From the NCBI RefSeq assembly GCF_021729085.1, contig NZ_JAJSAR010000002.1:248001-312000 (forward strand): a stretch of 64,000 nt of DNA, given 5' to 3'. Below the pieces are notes generated by a model. The model saw only the letters and a program-made list of their open reading frames with translations, was not told the DNA's origin and searched no databases. Below, piece after piece: positions 1-9,581 of the stretch; position 1 is the first letter of the stretch, and the number at the start of each line of letters is the position of its first letter. A program made the position numbers and the translations under genes. This DNA is from Pseudohongiella sp. O18 (GTDB taxonomy: Bacteria > Pseudomonadota > Gammaproteobacteria > Pseudomonadales > Pseudohongiellaceae).

Positions 1-1
1 T

Positions 2-505
2 TTTGGTTTTCAACGATCGATACCGCATATTCTGGGAATCACAGTCGGATGTCAGATATTGCTGGTCGCCGTGGCACTGGGGATTGGTCAGCTGCTGCTG
101 CGTGTGCCCCAGGCTGCAGGCCTGCTGAAGGTATTGTGCGGAGTTGCGCTGCTGTATCTCACCTGGTTGCTGGTGCGACCGGCGCCCGCTATTGATGAGT
201 CTGCGCCCTTGAAGGTTAAACGTCCGTTGAGTTTCTGGCAGGCTGCGCTGTTTCAGTGGGTGAATCCCAAAGCATGGATGATGATGATTACGGCTGTGGC
301 AACCTATACACAGCCAGAGGCCATGCTAGACAGTCTTCTGATGATTGGTCTTATGTTTGCCGTAGTCGGTATCCCCTGCATCAGTATCTGGAATCTGTTT
401 GGCGCGTCGCTGCGACGCTTTCTGGCAAATGCAAGACGAGCGCGTCAGTTCAATCTGCTGATGGCAGGGCTGTTGCTGGCCTCCATGTATCCCTTGCTGG
501 TGTGA
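2..505 (+). CDS. LysE/RhtB-family exporter, 5' end outside window
   Basis: This is the C-terminal part of a LysE/RhtB-type inner-membrane exporter. Family members export amino acids or related small metabolites using the proton gradient. The reading frame is open from base 2 with no stop, so the gene starts upstream of the window. The frame upstream of the first possible TTG start (59) reads FGFQRSIPHILGITVGCQ, which matches the family's conserved first cytoplasmic region, so the TTG is not the true start. Four or five hydrophobic segments follow, with the typical QWVNPKAWMM stretch in the middle. The substrate cannot be read from the sequence. The call is firm at family level. Confidence 0.88.
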   Translation, partial: FGFQRSIPHILGITVGCQILLVAVALGIGQLLLRVPQAAGLLKVLCGVALLYLTWLLVRPAPAIDESAPLKVKRPLSFWQAALFQWVNPKAWMMMITAVATYTQPEAMLDSLLMIGLMFAVVGIPCISIWNLFGASLRRFLANARRARQFNLLMAGLLLASMYPLLV

Positions 506-596
506 CAGAGCTTGCGAACGCATTAGCACATTGTATGAATTGGCTTATCATCGGCCCGGTTAAACGGAAGTGCTCGATAATCAGGAGGAAAGTGTG

Positions 597-1112
597 GTGA
601 ACACAAAGTCTGTGGACTACCTGACACATGCCAATACGATGGCGACCTATAATCAATGGATGAATCAGAAGCTTTACGAGGCCAGCGCCAGCCTGAGTGA
701 TGAGCAGCGCAAACAGGACCAGCGAGCCTTTTTCAAGTCCATACACGGTACGCTGAATCATCTGATACTGGCTGACCGAATCTGGATGGGACGTTTTACA
801 GGCAAACCATACGTCGTGCCGTCACTGGACTACATGCTGACTGATTCTTTTGAGGAGCTGCGACAGGCCAGAGAAGCGGAAGATCAACGCATTATTGACT
901 GGGCAGGCAGCCTGGACCGGGAAACCGTTGAGTCAGAGCTGCATTTCACCCCGATGACCAACCCGCAGCCCCGAACCCTGCCGATGTGGCTGGCGCTGAC
1001 ACATTTTTTTAATCATCAGACCCATCATCGTGGGCAGCTCACTACATTGTTATTCCAGCAGGGCATGGACCCGGGTGTGACGGACCTTTTGTATATGCCT
1101 GGACTGTCATGA
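597..1112 (+). CDS. DinB/YfiT-like four-helix metalloprotein
   Basis: This protein of about 171 residues belongs to the DinB superfamily of metal-binding four-helix bundles. Members are often damage- or stress-induced, or act as thiol-dependent transferases; the reaction here is unknown. The metal-binding histidines are visible in IHGTLNHLILADRIW near the N-terminus and in HFFNHQTHHRGQ near the C-terminus. An AGGAGG site at 583-588 lies 8 bases before GTG 597, which decides the start; GTG 594 and GTG 570 are in frame but placed worse. The stop codon overlaps that of the convergent sbcC gene in the palindrome TCATGA. It is not the error-prone polymerase also named DinB. Confidence 0.85.
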   Translation: MNTKSVDYLTHANTMATYNQWMNQKLYEASASLSDEQRKQDQRAFFKSIHGTLNHLILADRIWMGRFTGKPYVVPSLDYMLTDSFEELRQAREAEDQRIIDWAGSLDRETVESELHFTPMTNPQPRTLPMWLALTHFFNHQTHHRGQLTTLLFQQGMDPGVTDLLYMPGLS

Positions 1113-4100
1113 GGAAAGCGATCGGCAGCCGGGGCCGCTGAGACGACTGCGCCCGCCGGCCACCGGGGCCACTATTATCTGCGTGCCGATGCGTTCTTTG
1201 AGTGCTGCAACGTGAGAAATGACACCGATCAATTTGCCTTGCTGCTGCAGGCCGGACAGTGTATCCAGTGCGACATCCAGAGCTTCTTCATCCAGAGTTC
1301 CAAACCCTTCGTCCAGAAACAGCGAGTCGACCCGCACATTGCGACTGGCTATGCCTGACAGCCCGAGTGCCAGGGCCAGCGACACGATAAAGCTCTCGCC
1401 GCCTGACAGGTTCTTTGTTGAACGTGTTTCTCCGGCCTGATAGTTGTCGATGACATTCAGTTCCAGCGGTTGCTCGCGATCACGGACCAGCAGGTATCGA
1501 TCGGTCATTTTCTGTAATTGCTGATTGGCATGCGACACCATCAATTCAAATGTCAGGCCCTGTGCAAAATTGCGGAATTTCTTGCCGTTACTGGAGCCAA
1601 TCAGTTCATGCAGGCGTCCCCAGCGTTCGACCTCATCGCGGTGTCGGTCAATCTGTTCTGACAGTGATTGCTGTCGCTGGCGCGCCTCGTCGTTGTCCTT
1701 AAGGCGTTGTCGAACAGCGCCGAGTGATTCCCGCAATGAGTTGGCCGTCGTTTCCTCTGCCTGCAACTGCTGTTGTAGAAGCTGTCGTGTTTCCTCACCC
1801 GGTTTACTGTTTAGCAGGGCCTCCAGTTCCTCATTGCGACGCCGCAACAGTGCCTTGATGGTTTTGCCTTCGTCCGTTAATGCCTGAATCCGGTCCGCCA
1901 GCTGCTTGCGTTCCCGTTCCGGCAACTGGGCCGACAGCAAGGCCTGTTCATTCTCGAATTGCTGAGCAGACAATAATTCGCAGAAATGTGATTCGGCATC
2001 ATTTAACTGGTGGCACAATCTGTGTACGCTCTTGATTCCAGTTGCGATGCGTCGTTCACAGTCGCTAAGTTGCTGGCCCAGTCGATTCAGGCTTACTTGT
2101 GCGGTGTGCAGTGACTGCCGTGCTTTCTGTGTTTTTTCAGTGACAGACTGCTCTTGCTGCTCAACTGATTTGTCACCCAGCAGATCCCGCCGTTGCTGCA
2201 CAAGATTCTCAAGTTTCAGCTGGCTTGCTTCCAGCTGGCGCTTGATGCTCAGTGCTTCGCGTGCGCCCTCAGTGGCAATCTGCTTTTGTTGGGCGGCATG
2301 CAATCTGGCCTGGGCCGCATCAATTTCCTCGAGCGTTTTGCTTAGAGTGGCTTTCTGCTCGATGATTGAGTCGCGACGTGATGCGACTGTGGCACTCAGC
2401 CTGTCTTGTTCAGTGTGTATGCCAAGCTCAAGGCACTGGCTTTCGATATGTCTACGTAATTCAGACTGCCTGTGCTGGAGTGCCTCGATCTGCTGCTGCA
2501 GTTGCTCCTTTCTGGTGTGCCATGTCACTTCTTTTTTGCCAGCAGTGGAAACGGTTTGAGTACTGTTTTCCAGGGCCTGTTGAGTGCTGTCGATGTCTGC
2601 CTGAACTGCGTCCTGATTGATGTCCGGCTGATGACTGGCATAAGGGTGCTGTGTGGAGCCGCAAAGCGGGCAGGGCACATCTTCTTCCAGTTGCGTACGC
2701 ATGGCTTCCATGTCCAGCACGCGCTGCTGCAATCGCTGCTGCTCCTGCAGTGACTTTAATGTTTTCTGGTGCGCCAGCACCATGGCCTCCGCCTGCTCGC
2801 GCTCATGACTGGCGCGAACATGTTCGTTGTTGGCGTTGGCATTTTCCTGCTCGAGTTTCGACACCTGTTCGTCTGAGGATGAGAGTGATTCGATATCGCG
2901 GAGCAGATTGGCATGCGCGCCAAGCTTCGCTGTCGCCGCTTCGGACTGCGCCCTGATGTCGGCACTGCTGCTGGCACGGGTCAGTTTCTGGAGGTGTTGC
3001 TCTGCGGCGCGTACTTCGCTGCTGGCAAGTTCGTGGACTGCGTCAGCGTCCGCCGGATCCATCTGCAGGATTCTGTCTTTTTGCAGGCCCTTGTCTTTGA
3101 TGCATTTTGCCAGTTCGTGCTGCTGATGTTCTGCCGACACTCTGGTCTCTGTAATCTGGGTATCCAGAGCATCGACTTTTCGGAACAAGGGACGCATCTT
3201 CTGCTCTTGGGCCTCGGCTTCCTGCAGCGCTTCCTCACCGTCTGAGATAAGTCGCTGTTGCTGTTCGATGTCATCCTGCAGTTTTTGCTGCAGGGTTTTG
3301 TCGTCAGTCAGTCGCTGTTTCTCGGTTTGCTGCTGACGTCGCAACTCAGTCAAGCCTGTGTATTTAGAGCTGAGTTCCAGCGCCCGGTTGGCTGCCTCCA
3401 GCTGGCGTCGGTCTGGCGCGGACGCTGCCTCTCGTTGCTGCCATTGCTGCTGGTCGTGCTGAAGTTGTTCCAGACTGCTGCGCAGCTCTTCACACTTGAT
3501 ATGCCATTGGTATTTCTGGCGCAGAGAATCGATTTGCACAGTTGCAGTCTGCAGCTGCGCGGCAAGCTGCGAGGCTTCATTCTGCAGTCCGGTTTCCTGC
3601 TCCTCCGTCAGCAATTGCGTGCCCTGTTGCTCAGCCAGCAAAAGTGCAAGCTGCTGTTTCTTCTCGCTGAGCCGCTCGTGCACCGCCAGGGAGATATCGC
3701 CATAGATGGCGGTGCCGGTTATCTTTTCCAGTATCGGCGCGCGGTCATCGGGTGTGGCTCTCAGGAAGGCGGTAAACCCACCCTGGGCCAGCAGCATGGA
3801 TTGCGTGAACCTGGCGAAGTCCATGCCGGTCAACTCTACAATTCGAGAGCCAACAGTGCTCAACTTGCTGTCGATGATTTTCCCGGACTCTGCATCCACA
3901 ACTTCATGTCGGGCGGCCTGCAGTTTGCCGTCCGGTTTTTTGCGAGCGCGGTGCTGTGCCCAGAACGCGCGATAGCGACCCTGTTGCGTGCTGAAGGTAA
4001 TTTCCGCAAAACACTCGCCGCTCTGGCGCGACATGATTTCATTGCTGGAGGCAGTGATGGAACCAAGCCGCGGTGTCTGTCCATAAAGCGCCAGACACAT

Positions 4101-4247
4101 CGCATCAAGCAGCGTGCTTTTGCCGGCACCGGTGGGGCCGATAATGGCAAAAATTCCGTCACTTGTGTAGGCCGGGTCTGTGAAGTCGATTTCCCATTCG
4201 CCAAGCAGGGAGTTCAGGTTCTGAAAGCGTATGCCCAGAATGCGCAT
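1107..4247 (-). CDS. sbcC: Exonuclease subunit SbcC
   Basis: SbcC is the ATPase subunit of the SbcCD (Mre11-Rad50 type) nuclease, which cleaves DNA hairpins and protein-blocked ends. The 1046 residues show the full SMC-like layout. Walker A GPTGAGKST is at residues 37-45. Long glutamine-rich coiled coils run to the centre, where PCPLCGSTQHPY carries the CxxC zinc hook. A second coiled coil follows, then the NLSGGESF signature and Walker B DSLFLDEGFGTLDEEAL. The start lies 2 bases after the sbcD stop, so the two are co-transcribed and probably translationally coupled. The length is normal for the family. The last residues, rich in G, R and S, overlap the end of the convergent DinB-like gene. 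Confidence 0.97.
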   Translation of the reverse strand: MRILGIRFQNLNSLLGEWEIDFTDPAYTSDGIFAIIGPTGAGKSTLLDAMCLALYGQTPRLGSITASSNEIMSRQSGECFAEITFSTQQGRYRAFWAQHRARKKPDGKLQAARHEVVDAESGKIIDSKLSTVGSRIVELTGMDFARFTQSMLLAQGGFTAFLRATPDDRAPILEKITGTAIYGDISLAVHERLSEKKQQLALLLAEQQGTQLLTEEQETGLQNEASQLAAQLQTATVQIDSLRQKYQWHIKCEELRSSLEQLQHDQQQWQQREAASAPDRRQLEAANRALELSSKYTGLTELRRQQQTEKQRLTDDKTLQQKLQDDIEQQQRLISDGEEALQEAEAQEQKMRPLFRKVDALDTQITETRVSAEHQQHELAKCIKDKGLQKDRILQMDPADADAVHELASSEVRAAEQHLQKLTRASSSADIRAQSEAATAKLGAHANLLRDIESLSSSDEQVSKLEQENANANNEHVRASHEREQAEAMVLAHQKTLKSLQEQQRLQQRVLDMEAMRTQLEEDVPCPLCGSTQHPYASHQPDINQDAVQADIDSTQQALENSTQTVSTAGKKEVTWHTRKEQLQQQIEALQHRQSELRRHIESQCLELGIHTEQDRLSATVASRRDSIIEQKATLSKTLEEIDAAQARLHAAQQKQIATEGAREALSIKRQLEASQLKLENLVQQRRDLLGDKSVEQQEQSVTEKTQKARQSLHTAQVSLNRLGQQLSDCERRIATGIKSVHRLCHQLNDAESHFCELLSAQQFENEQALLSAQLPERERKQLADRIQALTDEGKTIKALLRRRNEELEALLNSKPGEETRQLLQQQLQAEETTANSLRESLGAVRQRLKDNDEARQRQQSLSEQIDRHRDEVERWGRLHELIGSSNGKKFRNFAQGLTFELMVSHANQQLQKMTDRYLLVRDREQPLELNVIDNYQAGETRSTKNLSGGESFIVSLALALGLSGIASRNVRVDSLFLDEGFGTLDEEALDVALDTLSGLQQQGKLIGVISHVAALKERIGTQIIVAPVAGGRSRLSGPGCRSLSS

Positions 4248-4249
4248 GT

Positions 4250-5530
4250 TTATTCAGCCCGCCGATCTGCTGTTTGCATGTCGTTGACGATCTCGCTGTA
4301 AAGGCTTCGCAGCTCCTCGCGTTCATCCATCGGAACCTCATGCTGGCTGAGACAACGTTCAAAAACATCCTCTGGTGTCAGTTCATCCAGCGTCTGTTCG
4401 TCGTCGCTCTGGCTTAAGGCTCGCTGGACTGCCTGAGGGTGTTTTATCCTCAGCACGGTGAGTCGTCCTGCGCCTATATCGGCGGCGAAGGATTCCAGTT
4501 TTTCGCGCAGCTCAGGCTGTCGACGCTGACTGGTGTACACCAGCTCGACCCAGGTGTCGCCAGGCAGTTCCGCGACATCACGCAGGGCATCCTGCAATGT
4601 TTCAAGGTCACCGCGGCACTGACGCAGGCGTTGAAAGACTGGTACAGGCAACAACTTCAGCTGCGGTTCGCGGCCCCGGAACTCCAGCAGGCAGACCGAC
4701 TTTTGCTGGGTCGCCTCACCAAAGCCCATCGGCAGCGGTGAGCCGCTGTAACGGATGTAGGTATTCCCGCCGACAGCCTGAGGTACATGCAGGTGGCCCA
4801 GCGCCACATAATCCAGAGATGAAGGGAAGATGTCAGGGCCTACATGTGCCAGCGACCCGACATACAGATCACGGACGCCATCGTCTTCCACAGTCTGTGC
4901 GCCTGCGGTAAACAGGTGGCCCATACCTATGATGGGTACATCAATACCGGTCTCACTCTTTTTCACAGACGTTTCGGTGCTGCCAGGTTCGGCTCGCAGT
5001 GTTTCTGCAGCTGCCACAACCTGCTGGTAGTGCAGGGCGATGCCCGACAGCAGTTTCTGCTCCTTGTCGGCCATGGATTCGCCGGCCTCAGATTGTCGAA
5101 TATCGCGGTCGCGCAGGTAGGGGACTGCGCAGACGATCATCATGGGCTGCTGCTGTGAATCTCTGAGCAGCAGAACTTCTTCTGCCGGATCATCCAGCGC
5201 GGCACCAACAACGTGGACATTCAGTGCCTGTAGCAGTTGCCGGGGAGCATTCAGGAATGTGGGTGAATCATGATTACCGCCGATGATCACAATGTGCTGG
5301 CACTGTGTTGCGCTGACCCGGCGCAGAAAGTCGTAATACTGCTGCATAGCGCGGTTGCTGGGGGTGGTGGTGTCGAAAATGTCACCCGCGATCAGAAGTA
5401 CATCAATGAGCTCCGTCTCAATGGTGCTGACCATCCAGTCCAGCATGCAGTCAAATTCTTCATAACGTTTGTGGCCGTAAAGACTGCGGCCCAGATGCCA
5501 GTCTGAAGTATGTAAGACGCGAAGTGTCAT
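4250..5530 (-). CDS. sbcD: Exonuclease subunit SbcD
   Basis: SbcD is the Mre11-like Mn-dependent phosphoesterase that supplies the nuclease active site of SbcCD. The calcineurin-type motifs appear in order: TSDWHLGRSLYG at residues 8-19, AGDIFDT, GGNHDSP, GMGHLF and ALGHLHVPQ. A C-terminal region of about 120 residues caps the core and docks onto SbcC. The 426-residue length is usual. It is the gene before sbcC in a leftward operon, and a 78-residue gene lies only 15 bases upstream, so the transcript probably carries at least three genes. No good Shine-Dalgarno sequence precedes the ATG, which fits coupling to that upstream gene. Confidence 0.97.
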   Translation of the reverse strand: MTLRVLHTSDWHLGRSLYGHKRYEEFDCMLDWMVSTIETELIDVLLIAGDIFDTTTPSNRAMQQYYDFLRRVSATQCQHIVIIGGNHDSPTFLNAPRQLLQALNVHVVGAALDDPAEEVLLLRDSQQQPMMIVCAVPYLRDRDIRQSEAGESMADKEQKLLSGIALHYQQVVAAAETLRAEPGSTETSVKKSETGIDVPIIGMGHLFTAGAQTVEDDGVRDLYVGSLAHVGPDIFPSSLDYVALGHLHVPQAVGGNTYIRYSGSPLPMGFGEATQQKSVCLLEFRGREPQLKLLPVPVFQRLRQCRGDLETLQDALRDVAELPGDTWVELVYTSQRRQPELREKLESFAADIGAGRLTVLRIKHPQAVQRALSQSDDEQTLDELTPEDVFERCLSQHEVPMDEREELRSLYSEIVNDMQTADRRAE

Positions 5531-5545
5531 GTTCGGGGGTGTTCG

Positions 5546-5782
5546 TTAATTGGGTGGATTCAGTTTGCCGGTCAGACGCTGCAAATGCCGCTGCAGCTCG
5601 TCCTGGCTGATGTCGATGATCTCGCAGACACGGCCATACAGCATGATGGTGGATACAGAACGTCCACCCAGTTCCTGTTGCGTATCATGCAGCACTTTAA
5701 GGATTATTCGCTCAACACGGGTCAGTCCATCCCTGACATCGGGGATGGTATCCAACAGATCATCCCTTGGAAAAGCACTCAT
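5546..5782 (-). CDS. Small conserved-looking protein upstream of sbcD
   Basis: This 78-residue, mostly helical protein has no recognised domain. An AGGAG site sits 5 bases before the ATG, and the stop lies 15 bases before sbcD, so it is probably co-transcribed with sbcDC. There is no signal peptide or membrane segment, so it should be cytoplasmic. The central part (RVERIILKVLHDTQQELGG followed by a short spacer and LYGRVCEIIDISQDEL) looks like a short helix-turn-helix-like fold. That is only an impression and no DNA-binding role is claimed. The strong ribosome site and the position support a real gene. Confidence 0.7.
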   Translation of the reverse strand: MSAFPRDDLLDTIPDVRDGLTRVERIILKVLHDTQQELGGRSVSTIMLYGRVCEIIDISQDELQRHLQRLTGKLNPPN

Positions 5783-5825
5783 CCTTGCTCCTGCTTGGCA
5801 GTTATCGGTCGTGTCGATTGTTATA

Positions 5826-6176
5826 TCAACGGCTGCAGGGGAAGCGTTGCTGCAGGCCGCTCAGCAGCAGAGACTCTACCAGATAATCGTCCTGCACGTC
5901 TGCCTCCGCGGCCTGCTGGCGTACGATTGAGACAATTTCATCAAGGCCCATTGAACCACCTGAAGGGGGACAGAACAGGGTTGCCAGCTCTGCGTTGACG
6001 GCAGTGCGGTGGTAGGTGAAAAGTGCAGTCGTGATGTCACTCATACGCTGGATTATGGCTGTATTGGCGGGGTTGCCCTGCTCGACAGACTGGATTTCCT
6101 GGTGCAGTTCCAGCCAGGTCAGTGCCTTGACTGGCGCTGCAGCGACACACAGGCAAACCAGAAATAAGGTCCTCAT
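5826..6176 (-). CDS. Small secreted protein with Rap1a/Tai-like C-terminus
   Basis: The 116-residue protein starts with a Sec signal peptide (MRTLFLVCLCVAAAPVKA) and should be periplasmic. The C-terminal half has the pattern FCPP, about 40 mainly helical residues, then QRFPC near the end. That resembles the Rap1a/Tai domain, best known from type VI immunity proteins but also common in orphan secreted proteins. The two cysteines could form a disulfide. No type VI effector is nearby, so an immunity role is not supported here. A GGAGG site lies 10 bases before the ATG. The gene is divergent from the DUF2975/XRE pair, and a good leftward promoter (TTGACA-N16-TATTAT, 6211-6238) precedes it. Confidence 0.65.
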   Translation of the reverse strand: MRTLFLVCLCVAAAPVKALTWLELHQEIQSVEQGNPANTAIIQRMSDITTALFTYHRTAVNAELATLFCPPSGGSMGLDEIVSIVRQQAAEADVQDDYLVESLLLSGLQQRFPCSR

Positions 6177-6199
6177 GATTCGAATACCTCCAGATAATT

Positions 6200-6238
6200 A
6201 TTGTTTTACAATAATAAAATATTGTTTTACGATGTCAA
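6200..6238 (-). promoter_or_regulatory. Leftward promoter with two palindromic operator-like sites
   Basis: The 13-base palindrome ATTGTTTTACAAT (6200-6212) recurs as ATTGTTTTACGAT (6221-6233), 21 bases apart start to start, or two helical turns. Read leftward, TTGACA (6238-6233) and TATTAT (6216-6211) form a promoter with a 16-base spacer. One palindrome then lies in the spacer and the other over the start point. A dimeric repressor fits well. The nearby XRE protein at 6816 is the obvious candidate, but that is inference. Confidence 0.55.
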
Positions 6239-6276
6239 TAGTGAAATTTTTGTGTTCTGTCCAGGAGGGCATGGCA

Positions 6277-6813
6277 ATGAATCATCTGGTGCGGATAGGC
6301 CGTATCAGCAGGCTGATGCAGATCGCCTGCACACTGTATCTGGTGTTGGCGCCCGTGATGCTGCTAGTGATCTGGTTGAGTTTCGAAACACTGGGTCCAC
6401 GTTGGCAGACACTCCAGCAGCTACCGATCAGACCGGAATATGTCGGCACCCTGAATCTGGTGCTGGGCGCCATGGTCAGTGCACTTCCGCTTGGTCTGAT
6501 GATGTGGGGTGTCTGGCATTTGCGCATGTTGTTTGGGCAGTTCCGTCGCGGCGAGATCTTTAATGACAGAGCTGCAGCAAACCTGCTGGTGTTCGCACGC
6601 ATGCTGTTCATCACAGTGTTGATTTCGCCGCTGATCAGCGCGCTGCTCAGCCTGGTACTGACCATGAGTAATCCGCCTGGACAACGGGCGATTACCCTGA
6701 GTACGGGCAGCAATGATCTGGGACAGCTGTTTATCGCCGGTCTGTTGTTGGCGGTGGCCTGGGTTCTACGCGAGGGACATCGCATCCAGTCAGAAAACGA
6801 GGCATTTGTCTGA
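6277..6813 (+). CDS. DUF2975 membrane protein
   Basis: This inner-membrane protein of about 178 residues has four hydrophobic segments, at roughly residues 14-36, 57-80, 107-130 and 145-163. It fits the DUF2975 family, whose members nearly always precede a small XRE regulator, as here. The biochemical role of the family is not established. An AGGAGG at 6263-6268 lies 8 bases before ATG 6277 and only 2 before ATG 6271, which favours 6277. The frame is open further upstream to 6016, but that stretch crosses the divergent promoter and is not coding. The stop is 2 bases before the regulator gene, so the two are coupled. Confidence 0.82.
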   Translation: MNHLVRIGRISRLMQIACTLYLVLAPVMLLVIWLSFETLGPRWQTLQQLPIRPEYVGTLNLVLGAMVSALPLGLMMWGVWHLRMLFGQFRRGEIFNDRAAANLLVFARMLFITVLISPLISALLSLVLTMSNPPGQRAITLSTGSNDLGQLFIAGLLLAVAWVLREGHRIQSENEAFV

Positions 6814-6815
6814 CA

Positions 6816-7055
6816 GTGGCGATTATCGTAAACCTCGATGCAATGCTGGCTATCCGCAAAAAGCGATCCAAAGAGCTGGCCGCTTATGTCGGAATAACAG
6901 AGCAGAATATCTCGCTGTTGAAGACAGGCAGGGTGAAGGGTATTCGCTTCGCGACGCTGGAAAAGATATGTGAATTTCTTGAATGTCAGCCGGGTGACAT
7001 TCTTAGGTATGTAGCTGGCGAAAACGAAGCGCCATCAGACGGCGAAGCCGAATGA
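6816..7055 (+). CDS. XRE-family regulator paired with DUF2975 (YozG-like)
   Basis: This 79-residue cytoplasmic DNA-binding protein consists almost entirely of one Cro/C1 helix-turn-helix. The motif is clear in SKELAAYVGITEQNISLLK, followed by the conserved RFATLEKICEFLECQPGDIL. It resembles Bacillus YozG and its many relatives encoded directly after a DUF2975 membrane protein. The GTG start lies 2 bases after the stop of that gene. In this arrangement the membrane protein may control the regulator, though I infer that from gene pairing only. Likely targets are the palindromes at 6200-6233. The final codons overlap one arm of a terminator hairpin shared with katG. Confidence 0.88.
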   Translation: MAIIVNLDAMLAIRKKRSKELAAYVGITEQNISLLKTGRVKGIRFATLEKICEFLECQPGDILRYVAGENEAPSDGEAE

Positions 7056-7062
7056 TGGCGCT
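7028..7062. terminator. Bidirectional terminator between XRE gene and katG
   Basis: Perfect 10-base arms AGCGCCATCA (7028-7037) and TGATGGCGCT (7053-7062) enclose a 15-base loop that itself contains GGCGAAGCC. TGGTGTTTTAC follows on the plus strand and TCGTTTTC on the minus strand, so it could serve both convergent genes. It overlaps the last codons of the XRE gene. Confidence 0.7.
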
Positions 7063-7085
7063 CATTGGTGTTTTACAGTGAGGTA

Positions 7086-9308
<2,223 letters not shown>

Positions 9309-9354
9309 TCACTCCATTGTTCTGCATGAATTGTTTGAGGGTGATGTCTTGTAC

Positions 9355-9381
9355 TCAAGCACTATAGCGCGCTTTGCTTGA
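9355..9381. promoter_or_regulatory. Inverted repeat upstream of katG
   Basis: TCAAGCA (9355-9361) and TGCTTGA (9375-9381) are perfect 7-base arms around 13 bases, located 50-76 bases before the katG start. The spacer holds ACTATA, which read leftward is TATAGT and could be a -10 element. The spacing does not fit the four-part OxyR pattern, so the regulator is unknown. Confidence 0.3.
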
Positions 9382-9530
9382 TATAGAGAATCTTGTTTTT
9401 GCAATAAATCGATAGAAAATATGTATCGTTTGGGCCGTCAGAACGCATTCACGTTTCGGCCCTACAAGACACTACGAGCTAATGTTCCGGATAGATGATG
9501 TGCGCCAGAGCGATTGTTCAGATGTCAGAG

Positions 9531-9559
9531 CGCCGGCCAGCCTGCGATGGCTGGCGGCG
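9531..9559. terminator. GC-rich hairpin after valS, related to the repeat at 12.5 kb
   Basis: Arms of 11 pairs with one bulged G (9531-9542 with 9549-9559) enclose TGCGAT. The inner stem GCCAGCC/GGCTGGC is the same as in the larger repeat at 12566-12587. It lies 22 bases past the valS stop and probably acts as its terminator. No T tract follows. It may be a worn or short copy of the repeat family. Confidence 0.5.
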
Positions 9560-9581
9560 TTCGCGGAGTGTGGCGGTAAGA

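Noticed and set aside
5826-6176. Type VI immunity protein
   Set aside because: The C-terminal pattern resembles Rap1a/Tai, but no effector or type VI gene is nearby, and orphan secreted members are common.
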